From contig NZ_JGZP01000011.1 of the NCBI RefSeq assembly GCF_000741785.1, positions 62,001-126,000 on the forward strand: a stretch of 64,000 bases of DNA. Direction: 5' to 3'. Of this stretch, positions 53,133 through 61,027 are shown in pieces. A program made the translations under genes and the position numbers. The stretch comes from Bifidobacterium stellenboschense (GTDB taxonomy: Bacteria; Actinomycetota; Actinomycetes; Actinomycetales; Bifidobacteriaceae). The notes beneath the pieces were generated by a model. That model saw nothing but the letters and a program-made list of their open reading frames with translations. It was not told where the DNA came from and did not search any database. How positions within the stretch are numbered: the stretch's first letter is position 1; each line of letters begins with the position of its first letter.

Positions 53133-53207
53133 CAAACCATTACAGATCAAACCATTACAGATCAAACCATTACAGATCAAACCGTTACAGACCGAAGCAT
53201 TACGGCT
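53133..53207. repeat. 15-bp tandem array, superunit A
   Basis: Five units at 53133, 53148, 53163, 53178 and 53193: three of CAAACCATTACAGAT, then two diverged. More diverged units precede from about 53080. The preceding 9-bp array of this superunit (about 52998-53068) is degenerate. Confidence 0.85.
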
Positions 53208-53268
53208 CTTGACCAGGCCAATGGCAAGCCGGTGTCCGATAAGATACCAAGATACAAGGTCAACACCC

Positions 53269-53349
53269 GGTCAATACGGTCAATACAGTCAATACAGTCA
53301 ATACGGTCAATACGGTCAATACAGTCAATACAGTCAATACGGTCCATTC
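53269..53349. repeat. 9-bp tandem array, superunit B
   Basis: Eight consecutive RGTCAATAC units (53269-53340) in the order G,G,A,A,G,G,A,A at the first base, then a degenerate ninth. The alternating pairs imply an 18- or 36-bp higher-order unit that was itself duplicated. Confidence 0.9.
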
Positions 53350-53385
53350 AGGTCAACACCCAGTCAACACAGGTCAACTATCCGG

Positions 53386-53487
53386 CGAACCGTCACAGAC
53401 CGAACCGTCACTGATCGAACCGTCACTGATCGAACCGTCACTGATCGAATCGTCACTGATCGAACCGTCACAGACCGAAGTGTCACC
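53386..53487. repeat. 15-bp tandem array, superunit B
   Basis: Six full CGAACCGTCACTGAT-type units (starts 53386, 53401, 53416, 53431, 53446, 53461) and a partial seventh. The first and sixth read CACAGAC at the end. Homologous to the 15-bp array of superunit A. Confidence 0.9.
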
Positions 53488-54570
53488 TTGCATTGAGGGC
53501 GCAATCGTCATTCGTCATGATGCAATACCCGCCCTCGTCACATGAAGCCATACTCATTCGCCCGAGATCACAGCGAAGCTCGTTGAGACGCGATCGTGAG
53601 ACGCGATCGTCATTCGTCGTGATGCAATACCCATCCTCGTCATGGTGCCATACCCGTCATGGCACCTTTCCTTCGACCCACAATCAACGGGCGAAACCAG
53701 TCCACGCTCCGGCCCCGCACTCCAAGCCAAATTACAACCCATGCCATGCATTCCAATCGCATATCCCAACCAACCGCCCGATCGCACACCCCATTGCGCG
53801 CCCCGTCACACAACCCCAACCCAGTTATCCAACCAGTTGCACCACTCCCGGGACGACCCGCTCAGCGGTGTCCCATCGGACACTGGCTTGTCACTGGCAC
53901 AGGCGCGATTTCCTCCTCCTCTCCCATTCCGAAGCCAACCACACTCTTCTGTCACATATCCAATACACGCCTCGCCCCGCACTCTTCAGACGAGTGTCAG
54001 AGCCGTGTCACACTCCAGTTGACCCGCCCCACAAGCCCGCCTCCCGGGACGCCCTCATGCCCACACCTCCCGATGACGGTCCCGGTCAACGGTGTCCCAT
54101 CGGACACCGCCCTGTCATTGGGGACTGCCTCAGGAAGCATGCAACTGGCTGTTGTCCGCCGGTTGCGGAGTCGACGGTGAAGCTCTTCGCTCTTGGCTGG
54201 GCCAATGGCAAGCCAGTGTCCGATGAGACACCGCAGTACAACCGTATTGCCCGTCCGAGTTCTCAATGGAGTGCAGCATCCGTCTTTGGTTGTCTGGAGT
54301 GGTTCCACGGCCGGCAATTAAAGCCGGTTACACACTTTCCGAGAAGGTTCCGCCTCTATGGCCGGCAATTTAAGCCAGTTACACACTTTCCGAGACAGTC
54401 CCGTCATTGACATGGGAACACTTCTTTCCCTCCCCTATTCCCAATCCGAACGGCTTCCCGAAAGTGCGGAACAGGCTCTTGACCAAACCAATGGCACGGT
54501 GACGGAACGAATTACGAGACACAGGGATAGAATAGCTACAGGGGCAAGGCCGCTCCATACGCACGAGGGG

Positions 54571-54668
54571 ATGCAATACACGAGGGGATGCGATGATGAA
54601 CATTTTGGTTGCGGTTATGAGGAACACGCTGAACGATGCAATATACGAGGGGATGCGATGATGAACAC
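54571..54668 (+). promoter_or_regulatory. Duplicated ribosome-binding leader with 22-codon upstream ORF
   Basis: ATGCAATAYACGAGGGGATG plus CGATGATGAACA occurs at 54571-54602 and again at 54636-54667 (65-bp period). The first copy supports translation of a short ORF (54593-54661, MMNILVAVMRNTLNDAIYEG then MR). Its TGA overlaps the ATG of the HTH gene, so the two are arranged for translational coupling. Confidence 0.6.
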
Positions 54669-55371
54669 GACGGATATACTGCAATCGATCATGGCCGACA
54701 CGGGGTGGACCGCGAGCGAGCTGGCCAGACACATGGGCATCGACAAGTCGTCGGTCGCCAAGGTGCTGCGCGGCGAAAGAAGCATGGGATCCGACCTGCT
54801 CGCCAAAGGCTTGGAACGAGCCGGATTCACGGTCAGGGTCGAACGGTCGGCACCGTTCGACCCGTCTCCGACGGACGAACTGCACGGGCTTCTTGCCGAA
54901 TTGCGTCGGCCGATCGACCAACGGCTCATCGACAACGGCATGACATGGCGTTCCCTGTCGTCGCGCCTCGACGACCTGTTCCACGCTTCCGACCGCGACG
55001 ACCAATGCATCGCATTCACACAGGCGTCCTACGGCATACGGGACCATCGATGGCTCGCCACATTGGCGGGAATCTACCGTCACCTGCGATGGGGAGACGG
55101 CACGTCTCGCCATCTCATGGCGACGACCGCCACCTCCGTGGGACGCCGATACCGCCTCGCCTCCCCATGGTCTCCGCTGCCGACGGGCATCATCGACCAT
55201 GAACGCGAACGGTCGTCACGCAGGGGAAAGCAACCCGACACGACATTCTCCCAAGGCTTCCTCATCTACAACGTGCTGATACCGACCGCGGATCTTCCCG
55301 ACGAATCCACGCCCACGAACGGCATCGGAACCAACGGCGGAACCGCATGGCAACGGACGGATATACTCTGA
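54658..55371 (+). CDS. HTH-domain protein of unknown role
   Basis: 237 residues from ATG 54658 (GAGGGG, 5 bp upstream); an ATG follows at 54661 and an in-frame one at 54571 gives a longer alternative. Residues about 8-60 form an XRE-like HTH (GWTASELARHMGIDKSSVAK, VLRGERSMGSDLLAKGLERA). A second helical segment 'RPIDQRLIDNGMTWRSLSSR' at about 85-105 may be another HTH. The rest is not recognised. A 22-codon ORF (54593-54661) ends in an ATGA overlap with this start. It sits at the end of the repeat region and 54 bp before the zinc-ribbon gene, so it could regulate the following cluster or bind the palindromic elements. Confidence 0.7.
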   Translation: MMNTTDILQSIMADTGWTASELARHMGIDKSSVAKVLRGERSMGSDLLAKGLERAGFTVRVERSAPFDPSPTDELHGLLAELRRPIDQRLIDNGMTWRSLSSRLDDLFHASDRDDQCIAFTQASYGIRDHRWLATLAGIYRHLRWGDGTSRHLMATTATSVGRRYRLASPWSPLPTGIIDHERERSSRRGKQPDTTFSQGFLIYNVLIPTADLPDESTPTNGIGTNGGTAWQRTDIL

Positions 55372-55425
55372 AGAAATAGCCAATCGACGATCATCGAAGC
55401 GGATGAGGGGAAGAAGGGAAACATC

Positions 55426-56436
55426 ATGCGGTATTGCGGACGATGCGGAACGAGGAACACCAACGAGTGCCGGTTCTGCACGGGATGCGGCAGCCCACTG
55501 ACGCCGACAGACACCGAATCGACAGACACCTCACCGATGAGCACCACACCGATAGGCGCCACACCGATGAGCACCACACGGACAGGCACCGCGCAGACGG
55601 GGACCGCGCAGACGGTGATTCCGTCAAGGCGGCCGCCGTTGCCGCCACGGCCCTCCGCACCGGCTTCCACCGCGCAAGGCTCCTCCGCTCAGTCCCCGCA
55701 GCCGCCTCGGTACACGGCACCCCGGCCGTCGGTACCACTCCCGGCAACGACCACAACCACGTCCACGACCACGACATCCGATGGACAGCCCGCCATGCCG
55801 AAGACGACGGACAACGCCGACACGCTGAAATACGTCGCCGTCGCGCTGCTGCTGGGATTCCTGATCGTCTGCGTCATCGTGGCGTTCGCGTTCACCAACA
55901 AGACGAAGGTCGACCCCTCGACATCATCGAACAACACATTGCCGGAGCTGCCTGCGGGCGTCGTCGGCTACTACTCCAACAAAGACTCCGACAAGGACAA
56001 GTGCACGATCTACAAGGCGTTCCGCACGTACTACGACACATCGTCGTGCCGGCCCAAGTGGATGGCGAACATCACATCCGATGGCACGCTCTCCGATGTC
56101 ACAAGCGGCACCCACTACCGGACCAAAGCGACAGCCGACACGACGGACGACACACTGGGGACTTACGGCGAGCTGACACGCGACCTGTACTTCCTGGTGG
56201 CCGACGGCGACATCGAGGAGGACGAGATCGACTCGTCGCTCACGCTCCATCTCTCCGTGTGCGATGCCGTCGACGACGAGGATGACGGTTCCTACACCGG
56301 GTGCCACGAACTCGACTTCCGCGGCACCGACATCAACGACTACAATCTGCACGTATTGTCGCTCACCCCGCGTGAGATCATCATCGCCTCGGACGCCAAC
56401 GGCACCATCTACCGCTACGACGCCGAACAGAGCTGA
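55426..56436 (+). CDS. Zinc-ribbon membrane protein with extracellular domain (A)
   Basis: A 336-residue protein. Residues 1-25 are a zinc ribbon (MRYCGRCGTRNTNECRFCTG with CGSP after it). A Thr/Ser/Pro-rich linker follows (30-125), containing the proline motif PPLPPRPSAP (about 70-79) and APRPSVPLPA (98-107). One membrane helix is at about 135-156 (YVAVALLLGFLIVCVIVAFA), then an extracellular domain with Cys pairs (CTIYKAFRTYYDTSSCRPKW; SVCDAVDDEDDGSYTGCHEL). Zinc ribbon and proline motif should be cytoplasmic. Same plan as the protein at 59355. Function unknown. Confidence 0.75.
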   Translation: MRYCGRCGTRNTNECRFCTGCGSPLTPTDTESTDTSPMSTTPIGATPMSTTRTGTAQTGTAQTVIPSRRPPLPPRPSAPASTAQGSSAQSPQPPRYTAPRPSVPLPATTTTTSTTTTSDGQPAMPKTTDNADTLKYVAVALLLGFLIVCVIVAFAFTNKTKVDPSTSSNNTLPELPAGVVGYYSNKDSDKDKCTIYKAFRTYYDTSSCRPKWMANITSDGTLSDVTSGTHYRTKATADTTDDTLGTYGELTRDLYFLVADGDIEEDEIDSSLTLHLSVCDAVDDEDDGSYTGCHELDFRGTDINDYNLHVLSLTPREIIIASDANGTIYRYDAEQS

Positions 56437-56544
56437 CCCTCCCTCCTTTCCTCCGCACGACCCTGATGCGCGACACGCTGAGGGAGGGGATCGGCGTCGT
56501 CCGTGATGGCATGGGGAGGGAAACTTGTCTCAAACTCCGGCGGT

Positions 56545-58233
56545 TCAGTCGTTCCCCGGACGCGGCGGTAGCGGAACGGAGGGAGGGACGCCGTGTCCCG
56601 TTCTCGGCGGCAACGGCACGGAAGGTTTGGAATCGACACGCGTCGGTAATGGAACCGGCGGCGACGTACTCATGGTCACGCCCACCGTCGCGGCTCCGGA
56701 CGGAATCCCGTCGGGCGTGACCGAGGGAACTGGCGGATGCCCACCGTCGTCCGTCGGAGACGCCGACGAGCTTCCCGCCTGCCGTCTCCGGCGGATGACG
56801 ATCCACGCAACCGCCGCGACGACGACCAGAACGGCTCCGGCAGTGATGCCGATGCCCACGGTCCTTCCCACGGATCCGGCCGCGGAAGGACCTTCGATGC
56901 TCGACGTGATGCCGGTGGAATACGCGGTGATGCCGAAGTGGTTGAAAGAGCCTTCGCCATCGGTGGTATGAGTCGTCAGCAGCACTCGCCCGTCATCGCT
57001 CAACGCGTATACGCCCTCACGCGAGGAGTTCTTCTTCAGTGTCGTGAGCGTGTCTTTCTCGGTATCGTAGGAGAAGATCTCCTTTCTGTCATAGCCGGCG
57101 AAGAACAGGTATCGGCCGTCGTTGGTGATTTCGGCGAAGTCGTAGTAATCGTTCTTTACGTACTCCTGCACCTGGTCATACAATTCACGGGACAGCTTCT
57201 CGCTACGCACCGCCCTGCCCGAGTCGTCCGTGATCGTCAGCATCATGTCGTCGGAGTACTCGTGCGGCAGATCATCGTCCGGCGAGCCCGACTGCATATG
57301 CATGTAGGCCTGCGCGTGTTCGGCATCCGCCAGTTTCCTGTACGGATGGTCGAAGAACAGCTCCCCTTTGCCGCTTTCCGGATCGATGCGGGCGTAATGG
57401 GTGACTTTCGAAATCGAATCGTCGTGCGTGCCGTGCATGGACAACGGACTTACGTAGGCGATGATCGACCCGTCGTCCGCCACGTGCAGCGGGTCGACGA
57501 ACTGGGTGGCGTCGACGCCGCCGATGACGATGTCATGGGTTCCCGCCGTCGAACAGGTCGACGCGTCCACCGTCTTCAGCACGGGCTTCGTCCCGTTGAG
57601 TATGACGTGGATGCGTTTGCGGTCGTTGGACGCCAACGTGCCCGTCGCGGCGCCGATGTCACATGCCGCCGTCACCTGCTGCGTTGCGGGATCGTATATC
57701 TGCATGTTGCTTGAGGCTTGCAGATTGTACTCATCGCCCAAATCGGAATCCAGCTCATACGACAGCACCGCCAGCGACCCGTTGTCGGGGGACGTGCGAA
57801 CCTCCTTGGCGTTCCACATGTCGACATTGCCGTAGGTCTTGACGTCACCGGTCTTCATGTCGAAGCCGAACAGCGCCGATCCTACGGAATCGGTCGTGTA
57901 GAGGGTCTTGTTGTCACTGGAGAGCACGACGGGGAACACCATGCCGTTGTTCGGCGCGAGGAAGTCCGCGGACCCGTCGGTGCGGTATACATGGATGCCG
58001 CCATGCTGGTTGACACCCACCGCCTCGCCGGTGCCGTATGCGTCACCATACAGATATGACCCTTCTACGCTCAACGTGTGCTGTTGCGTAAGCGCGGGTT
58101 CCGCCGCGTAGGCCGCGGGAGATGCCGTCAGCATCGCCAAAAGACATACGGCGATCGTTGCGATCGATGCACCGGCGGCCGCAGGGCGGCGGATGGCAGA
58201 TGGACGGCATGTGCCGGATTCGTTCGCGGTCAT
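56545..58233 (-). CDS. Secreted, C-terminally membrane-anchored repeat (propeller-like) protein
   Basis: A 562-residue protein. Signal peptide (GASIATIAVCLLAMLTASPA, cleavage after AYA near residue 44). The extracellular region of about 410 residues has repeated strand patterns such as 'GGIHVYRTDGSADFLAPNNG', 'FPVVLSSDNKTLYTTDSVGS' and 'ISNDGRYLFFAGYD'-like segments, suggesting a beta-propeller. The C-terminal membrane helix is 'TVGIGITAGAVLVVVAAVAW', then RRRRQ and a cytoplasmic proline-rich tail (PPVPLPTRVDSKPSVPLPPR). The tail ends in PSVPLPPRPGND, matching the motif in the zinc-ribbon proteins. No known family identified. Confidence 0.75.
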   Translation of the reverse strand: MTANESGTCRPSAIRRPAAAGASIATIAVCLLAMLTASPAAYAAEPALTQQHTLSVEGSYLYGDAYGTGEAVGVNQHGGIHVYRTDGSADFLAPNNGMVFPVVLSSDNKTLYTTDSVGSALFGFDMKTGDVKTYGNVDMWNAKEVRTSPDNGSLAVLSYELDSDLGDEYNLQASSNMQIYDPATQQVTAACDIGAATGTLASNDRKRIHVILNGTKPVLKTVDASTCSTAGTHDIVIGGVDATQFVDPLHVADDGSIIAYVSPLSMHGTHDDSISKVTHYARIDPESGKGELFFDHPYRKLADAEHAQAYMHMQSGSPDDDLPHEYSDDMMLTITDDSGRAVRSEKLSRELYDQVQEYVKNDYYDFAEITNDGRYLFFAGYDRKEIFSYDTEKDTLTTLKKNSSREGVYALSDDGRVLLTTHTTDGEGSFNHFGITAYSTGITSSIEGPSAAGSVGRTVGIGITAGAVLVVVAAVAWIVIRRRRQAGSSSASPTDDGGHPPVPSVTPDGIPSGAATVGVTMSTSPPVPLPTRVDSKPSVPLPPRTGHGVPPSVPLPPRPGND

Positions 58234-58264
58234 GATGGTTCTTTCTCGTTGGTCGGCTAGGCGG

Positions 58265-59296
58265 CTAGGCGGCGAGGCGTCGTCGGGCCTCGTCGGGGTC
58301 GATCTCCGGTTCCAGCGGAGGCCAGGACATGTTCATGTTGCGCAGCGTGGTGCGTAGCAGCTCCGAGACGACGGCCCTCGAATACCAGCGGTTGTCGGCG
58401 GGGACGAGATACCACGGGGCGAACGTGGTGCTGGTCTTCTCGAACACTTCCTGCCATGCGTCCATGTAGTCGTCCCAACGGTCCCGCGCGTCCAGGTCGG
58501 AGATGTCGAACTTCCAGTATTTGGTGGGATCGTCGAGGCGTGCGAGGAAGTGCCGCCGCTGCTCCTCGCGGCTGGAGACGAGGAAGATCTTGATGACCGC
58601 GCATCCGGAGGCGACGAGACTGCGCTCGAACGCGTTGACCAGATCGTAGCGTTCCCGCCACACGCTTTCGGGAAACGTGCCGTACACGTGCGGCATGACG
58701 ATGTCCTCGTAATGCGACCGGTCGAACACGCCGATCCATCCGGGTTGGGGCAGTTCGCGTTCCACGCGCCACAGGAACCCATGGGACGCCTCCTCCTCGG
58801 TGGGTTTACCGAACCCGTGGTAGTGGATGCCCATCGGGTCACCCTGACGGAACACGTGGCGCACGATGCCGCCCTTGCCGGAGGCGTCCATGCCCTGCAG
58901 CACGATGAGCAGCCGTCTGGGTGAGCCCTTCACGCCGTTCGCGTACATGAGCCGCTGGTAGCGGGCGATGCCCGACGAGCTCAGGTCGATGAACCGTTCG
59001 CCGTCGTACTTGTCGCCGTCGAATCCGGGCGTCTCCCCCGCGCCGGACGCGGCCATCTCCCCCACATCCACTCCATGATGGAACATGAGCCGCTGCGCGG
59101 GAGGCAGCGACCAGACGGCGCTCAGCAGCTCGCTTGATTTGGCGGCGTTGGCGAGGCGTTCCGCCACGGTGTCGCTCTCCTCGATAGCGCCGATGCGCGC
59201 CTCGGCCGCGTCGAGCGCCTTGTCGACGCGTTTGCGCGCCGACTTGCCGCCGCCCTTGCCGGTCTTCCTGTCGTCCTTGATGTCGTCCTTGGCCAT
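58265..59296 (-). CDS. ppk2: Polyphosphate kinase 2 (PPK2)
   Basis: 343 residues from the ATG at 59296; upstream in-frame ATGs overlap the neighbouring gene. Lys-rich N-terminus, helical region, then the PPK2 core: Walker A 'LIVLQGMDASGKGGIVRHVF', 'GIHYHGFGKPTEEEASHGFL', Walker B/lid 'IGVFDRSHYEDIVMPHVYGT', 'IKIFLVSSREEQRRHFLARL', 'TKYWKFDISDLDARDRWDDY', 'WYLVPADNRWYSRAVVSELL'. PPK2 transfers phosphate between polyphosphate and nucleoside di- or monophosphates. The class (NDP versus NMP preference) cannot be read by eye. It lies between two proline-motif membrane proteins on the same strand. Confidence 0.93.
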   Translation of the reverse strand: MAKDDIKDDRKTGKGGGKSARKRVDKALDAAEARIGAIEESDTVAERLANAAKSSELLSAVWSLPPAQRLMFHHGVDVGEMAASGAGETPGFDGDKYDGERFIDLSSSGIARYQRLMYANGVKGSPRRLLIVLQGMDASGKGGIVRHVFRQGDPMGIHYHGFGKPTEEEASHGFLWRVERELPQPGWIGVFDRSHYEDIVMPHVYGTFPESVWRERYDLVNAFERSLVASGCAVIKIFLVSSREEQRRHFLARLDDPTKYWKFDISDLDARDRWDDYMDAWQEVFEKTSTTFAPWYLVPADNRWYSRAVVSELLRTTLRNMNMSWPPLEPEIDPDEARRRLAA

Positions 59297-59354
59297 GCGT
59301 CCGATTGTACGCCGCCGCGCACGTCCGCAGAAGGCCGCCGCACCCGCGCCGCGC

Positions 59355-60650
59355 TCATTCCAGGTTGACCGGCAGGCAGTCGACCTGCCCGTATCCGTTG
59401 GAATGGCACCAGTTCCACGCGTCATCGGTCGATCCGAAACTCTCGCCGGAGATGATCACGTAGTATTTCGTCGGGTTCGCGTCGTAGGTCGGCCAGTCGC
59501 CGGACCAGATGAGCAGCACGTTCGGATGCTTGTCGCGCAGCGTGATGAAATGGGCGAGGATGTCGCGGCAGCTCCACGTCTTGCCGTCGATGACCATGCC
59601 CTGCCGTTTGCTCGACAACTGCGTCGTGTACGTGCTCATGAACGCGGACGCCTTGGATTTGTCCTGCGCGACCTGCCATTGCAGAGCGTTGCACGCGTCC
59701 TGTTCGGCCTCGTCGTCGGAGGCGCTTTCGCCGCCGAGCGCCCCGGACCGGGAGGATGGTCCGGTCGACGTGGACGCGCCGGAACCGGCGGACGCCGCGT
59801 AGACGTATTTGACGATGAGCTCGGCGGGATCGTCCTGGAACGTCCGCTCCAGTTCGGTGGCGGGACGGTAGAACTGCGTGGGCGCATACGAGAGCTTGAT
59901 CCGCTTGCCCTTCGCGGGGATCGTCTGCATGTCGGACGAGAAGTCGAACACGGCGTCGGCGACCGTGTCGCCGCTCGAATCGCGCAGCGTGACGCGCGTC
60001 GAATCGTCGTCGAGCGTGGTGGTCGTACCGGATTCGCAGTCGTCGGACGGCGTGACGAGCACGGTGACGACCAGATCGTTGCCGACGCTTTCGACGGAGA
60101 CGACCTTCATGTCCGGTTCCGCGTCGCAGGCGAGGTTCCTGCCTTCCGTATCGGGCCAGGAATCGTCGGAGCCCGTCGTGGTGGATTCTGAGGACGCCGA
60201 CGTGTCCGACGACGATTGCGCCTGCGTGCCGAACTGGAACGGCTTGTTTCCCTGTGACACGGAGATGACGTACATCAGGAGCAGGATCAGCAGACCGATC
60301 AGTATCGGGGACAGCACGGCGAGCGTGACTTTCGTCTCCGAGCTCATGCCCGACGATCCGGACGCGTTCGGGCGCAGGGGCCGCGCCGCCGGCATCTGCG
60401 GACTGGCGGCGGATGTGGATGACGAGGACGCCATCGCGTCGTTCGCCGCCGGGCGCGGCGGGACGGACGGTCGTGGCGGCATCGCCGGCGACGGCGCGAC
60501 GCCCGTCCCCGCCCCATACGGCACGGTGCGGTTCGCGCCGCCGTCGAGCACCGTCGCGTCGTTGACCGGCGCGGCGGCGAGCGGCGCTCCGCATTCCGTA
60601 CAGAACCGGCATCCCGCCGGATTCGAGAATCCGCATTGCTGACAGACCAT
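59355..60650 (-). CDS. Zinc-ribbon membrane protein with extracellular domain (B)
   Basis: 431 residues from ATG 60650 (GGAGAA site). Zinc ribbon MVCQQCGFSNPAGCRFCTEC; proline motif PPRPSVPPRP (about 58-67); membrane helix 'LAVLSPILIGLLILLLMYVI' (about 110-129). A Ser/Thr linker leads to an extracellular beta-domain (about 165-300, 'VVSVESVGNDLVVTVLVTPS'). A C-terminal domain follows, with a Cys-containing pattern (ACNALQWQVAQDK, SCRDILAHFITLRDK, VIISGESFGSTDDAWNWCHS). Same topology as protein A at 55426 but with unrelated ectodomain. It is 58 bp upstream of ppk2 on the same strand, so co-transcription is likely. Function unknown. Confidence 0.75.
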   Translation of the reverse strand: MVCQQCGFSNPAGCRFCTECGAPLAAAPVNDATVLDGGANRTVPYGAGTGVAPSPAMPPRPSVPPRPAANDAMASSSSTSAASPQMPAARPLRPNASGSSGMSSETKVTLAVLSPILIGLLILLLMYVISVSQGNKPFQFGTQAQSSSDTSASSESTTTGSDDSWPDTEGRNLACDAEPDMKVVSVESVGNDLVVTVLVTPSDDCESGTTTTLDDDSTRVTLRDSSGDTVADAVFDFSSDMQTIPAKGKRIKLSYAPTQFYRPATELERTFQDDPAELIVKYVYAASAGSGASTSTGPSSRSGALGGESASDDEAEQDACNALQWQVAQDKSKASAFMSTYTTQLSSKRQGMVIDGKTWSCRDILAHFITLRDKHPNVLLIWSGDWPTYDANPTKYYVIISGESFGSTDDAWNWCHSNGYGQVDCLPVNLE

Positions 60651-60821
60651 GATTCTTCTCCGTTCTCCTTGACATCCGCGGCGACCGCTGCGATGCGGCT
60701 CGACGGCCTCCACTCCCCCGAACCACATGCGAGCGGAGGCCACTGCCTCGAAACTCATTCCAGTATATGCCGCGACGGCCACGGATCGGGAGACGAAAAC
60801 CGTCCGACCGCGCGAGCGAAG

Positions 60822-60831
60822 CCCCCCCCCC
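60822..60831. repeat. Poly-C tract (10 C) in a 377-bp intergenic region
   Basis: Ten consecutive C, the longest homopolymer I noticed in the window, lie between the divergent genes at 60650 and 61028, 197 bp upstream of the latter. Long G/C tracts are prone to slipped-strand length change. The rest of 60651-61027 holds a pyrimidine-rich stretch near 60895 and no gene. Confidence 0.7.
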
Positions 60832-61027
60832 GGACAATTCCCGGTCGGGATGCGTGCATGTGGTACGATACGGCTTGTTCAGGGCACTCGCCCATCTCCT
60901 TCTTCTTGTATGCAGATGCGCTTTTCAGTTTTTCGCATCCGGATGCGCCCGTTTCGCGACATATCCCCGCCGACGGATATCGACGAACGGCGTGCGACGG
61001 TTTCGCGCGCTGAGGAAGGATCGAACG

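Larger units (their letters stand above)
52948..54232. repeat. Five copies of a 31-bp palindromic element
   Basis: Direct copies at 52948-52978, 53218-53248 and 54202-54232; inverted copies at 53867-53897 and 54091-54121. Each has the form CCAATGGCAAGCCRG followed by the hairpin core GTGTCCGATRRGACAC, which can fold as GTGTCC/GGACAC with a 4-base loop in the inverted copies. Flanking sequences differ, so these are dispersed elements rather than one duplication. Confidence 0.8.
52703..54657. other. Gene-free 1.95-kb repeat region
   Basis: No frame here has a credible start with protein-like composition on both sides. Long open frames exist only because the repeats are multiples of 3. Contents: two 270-bp superunits (52948-53217 and 53218-53487) each with a 9-bp and a 15-bp tandem array; five 31-bp palindromic elements; a 38-bp repeat pair at about 53501 and 53604 (TCGTCATTCGTCATGATGCA); a 35-bp repeat pair at 54311 and 54360 (GCAATTTAAGCCAGTTACAC); and a 65-bp duplication before the next gene. 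Base composition is AT- and CA-richer than flanks, suggesting foreign or non-coding origin. Confidence 0.8.

Noticed and set aside
52990..53490. Possible CRISPR array
   Set aside because: Periods are 9 and 15 bp with no unique spacers and no cas genes; these are simple tandem arrays.
52962..53496. Repeat-containing open frames that could encode TITDQ- or RSIQSI-repeat peptides
   Set aside because: No ribosome site, frames stay open only because the repeat lengths are multiples of three, and several frames are open at once. Kept as DNA repeats.
53493..54410. 305-codon plus-strand frame
   Set aside because: Composition is His/Pro/Ser-rich without domain features, it crosses palindromic elements in both orientations, and no start signal is visible.
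54658..55371. HTH gene as a type II antitoxin
   Set aside because: No adjacent small toxin gene is visible and the protein is much longer than usual antitoxins.
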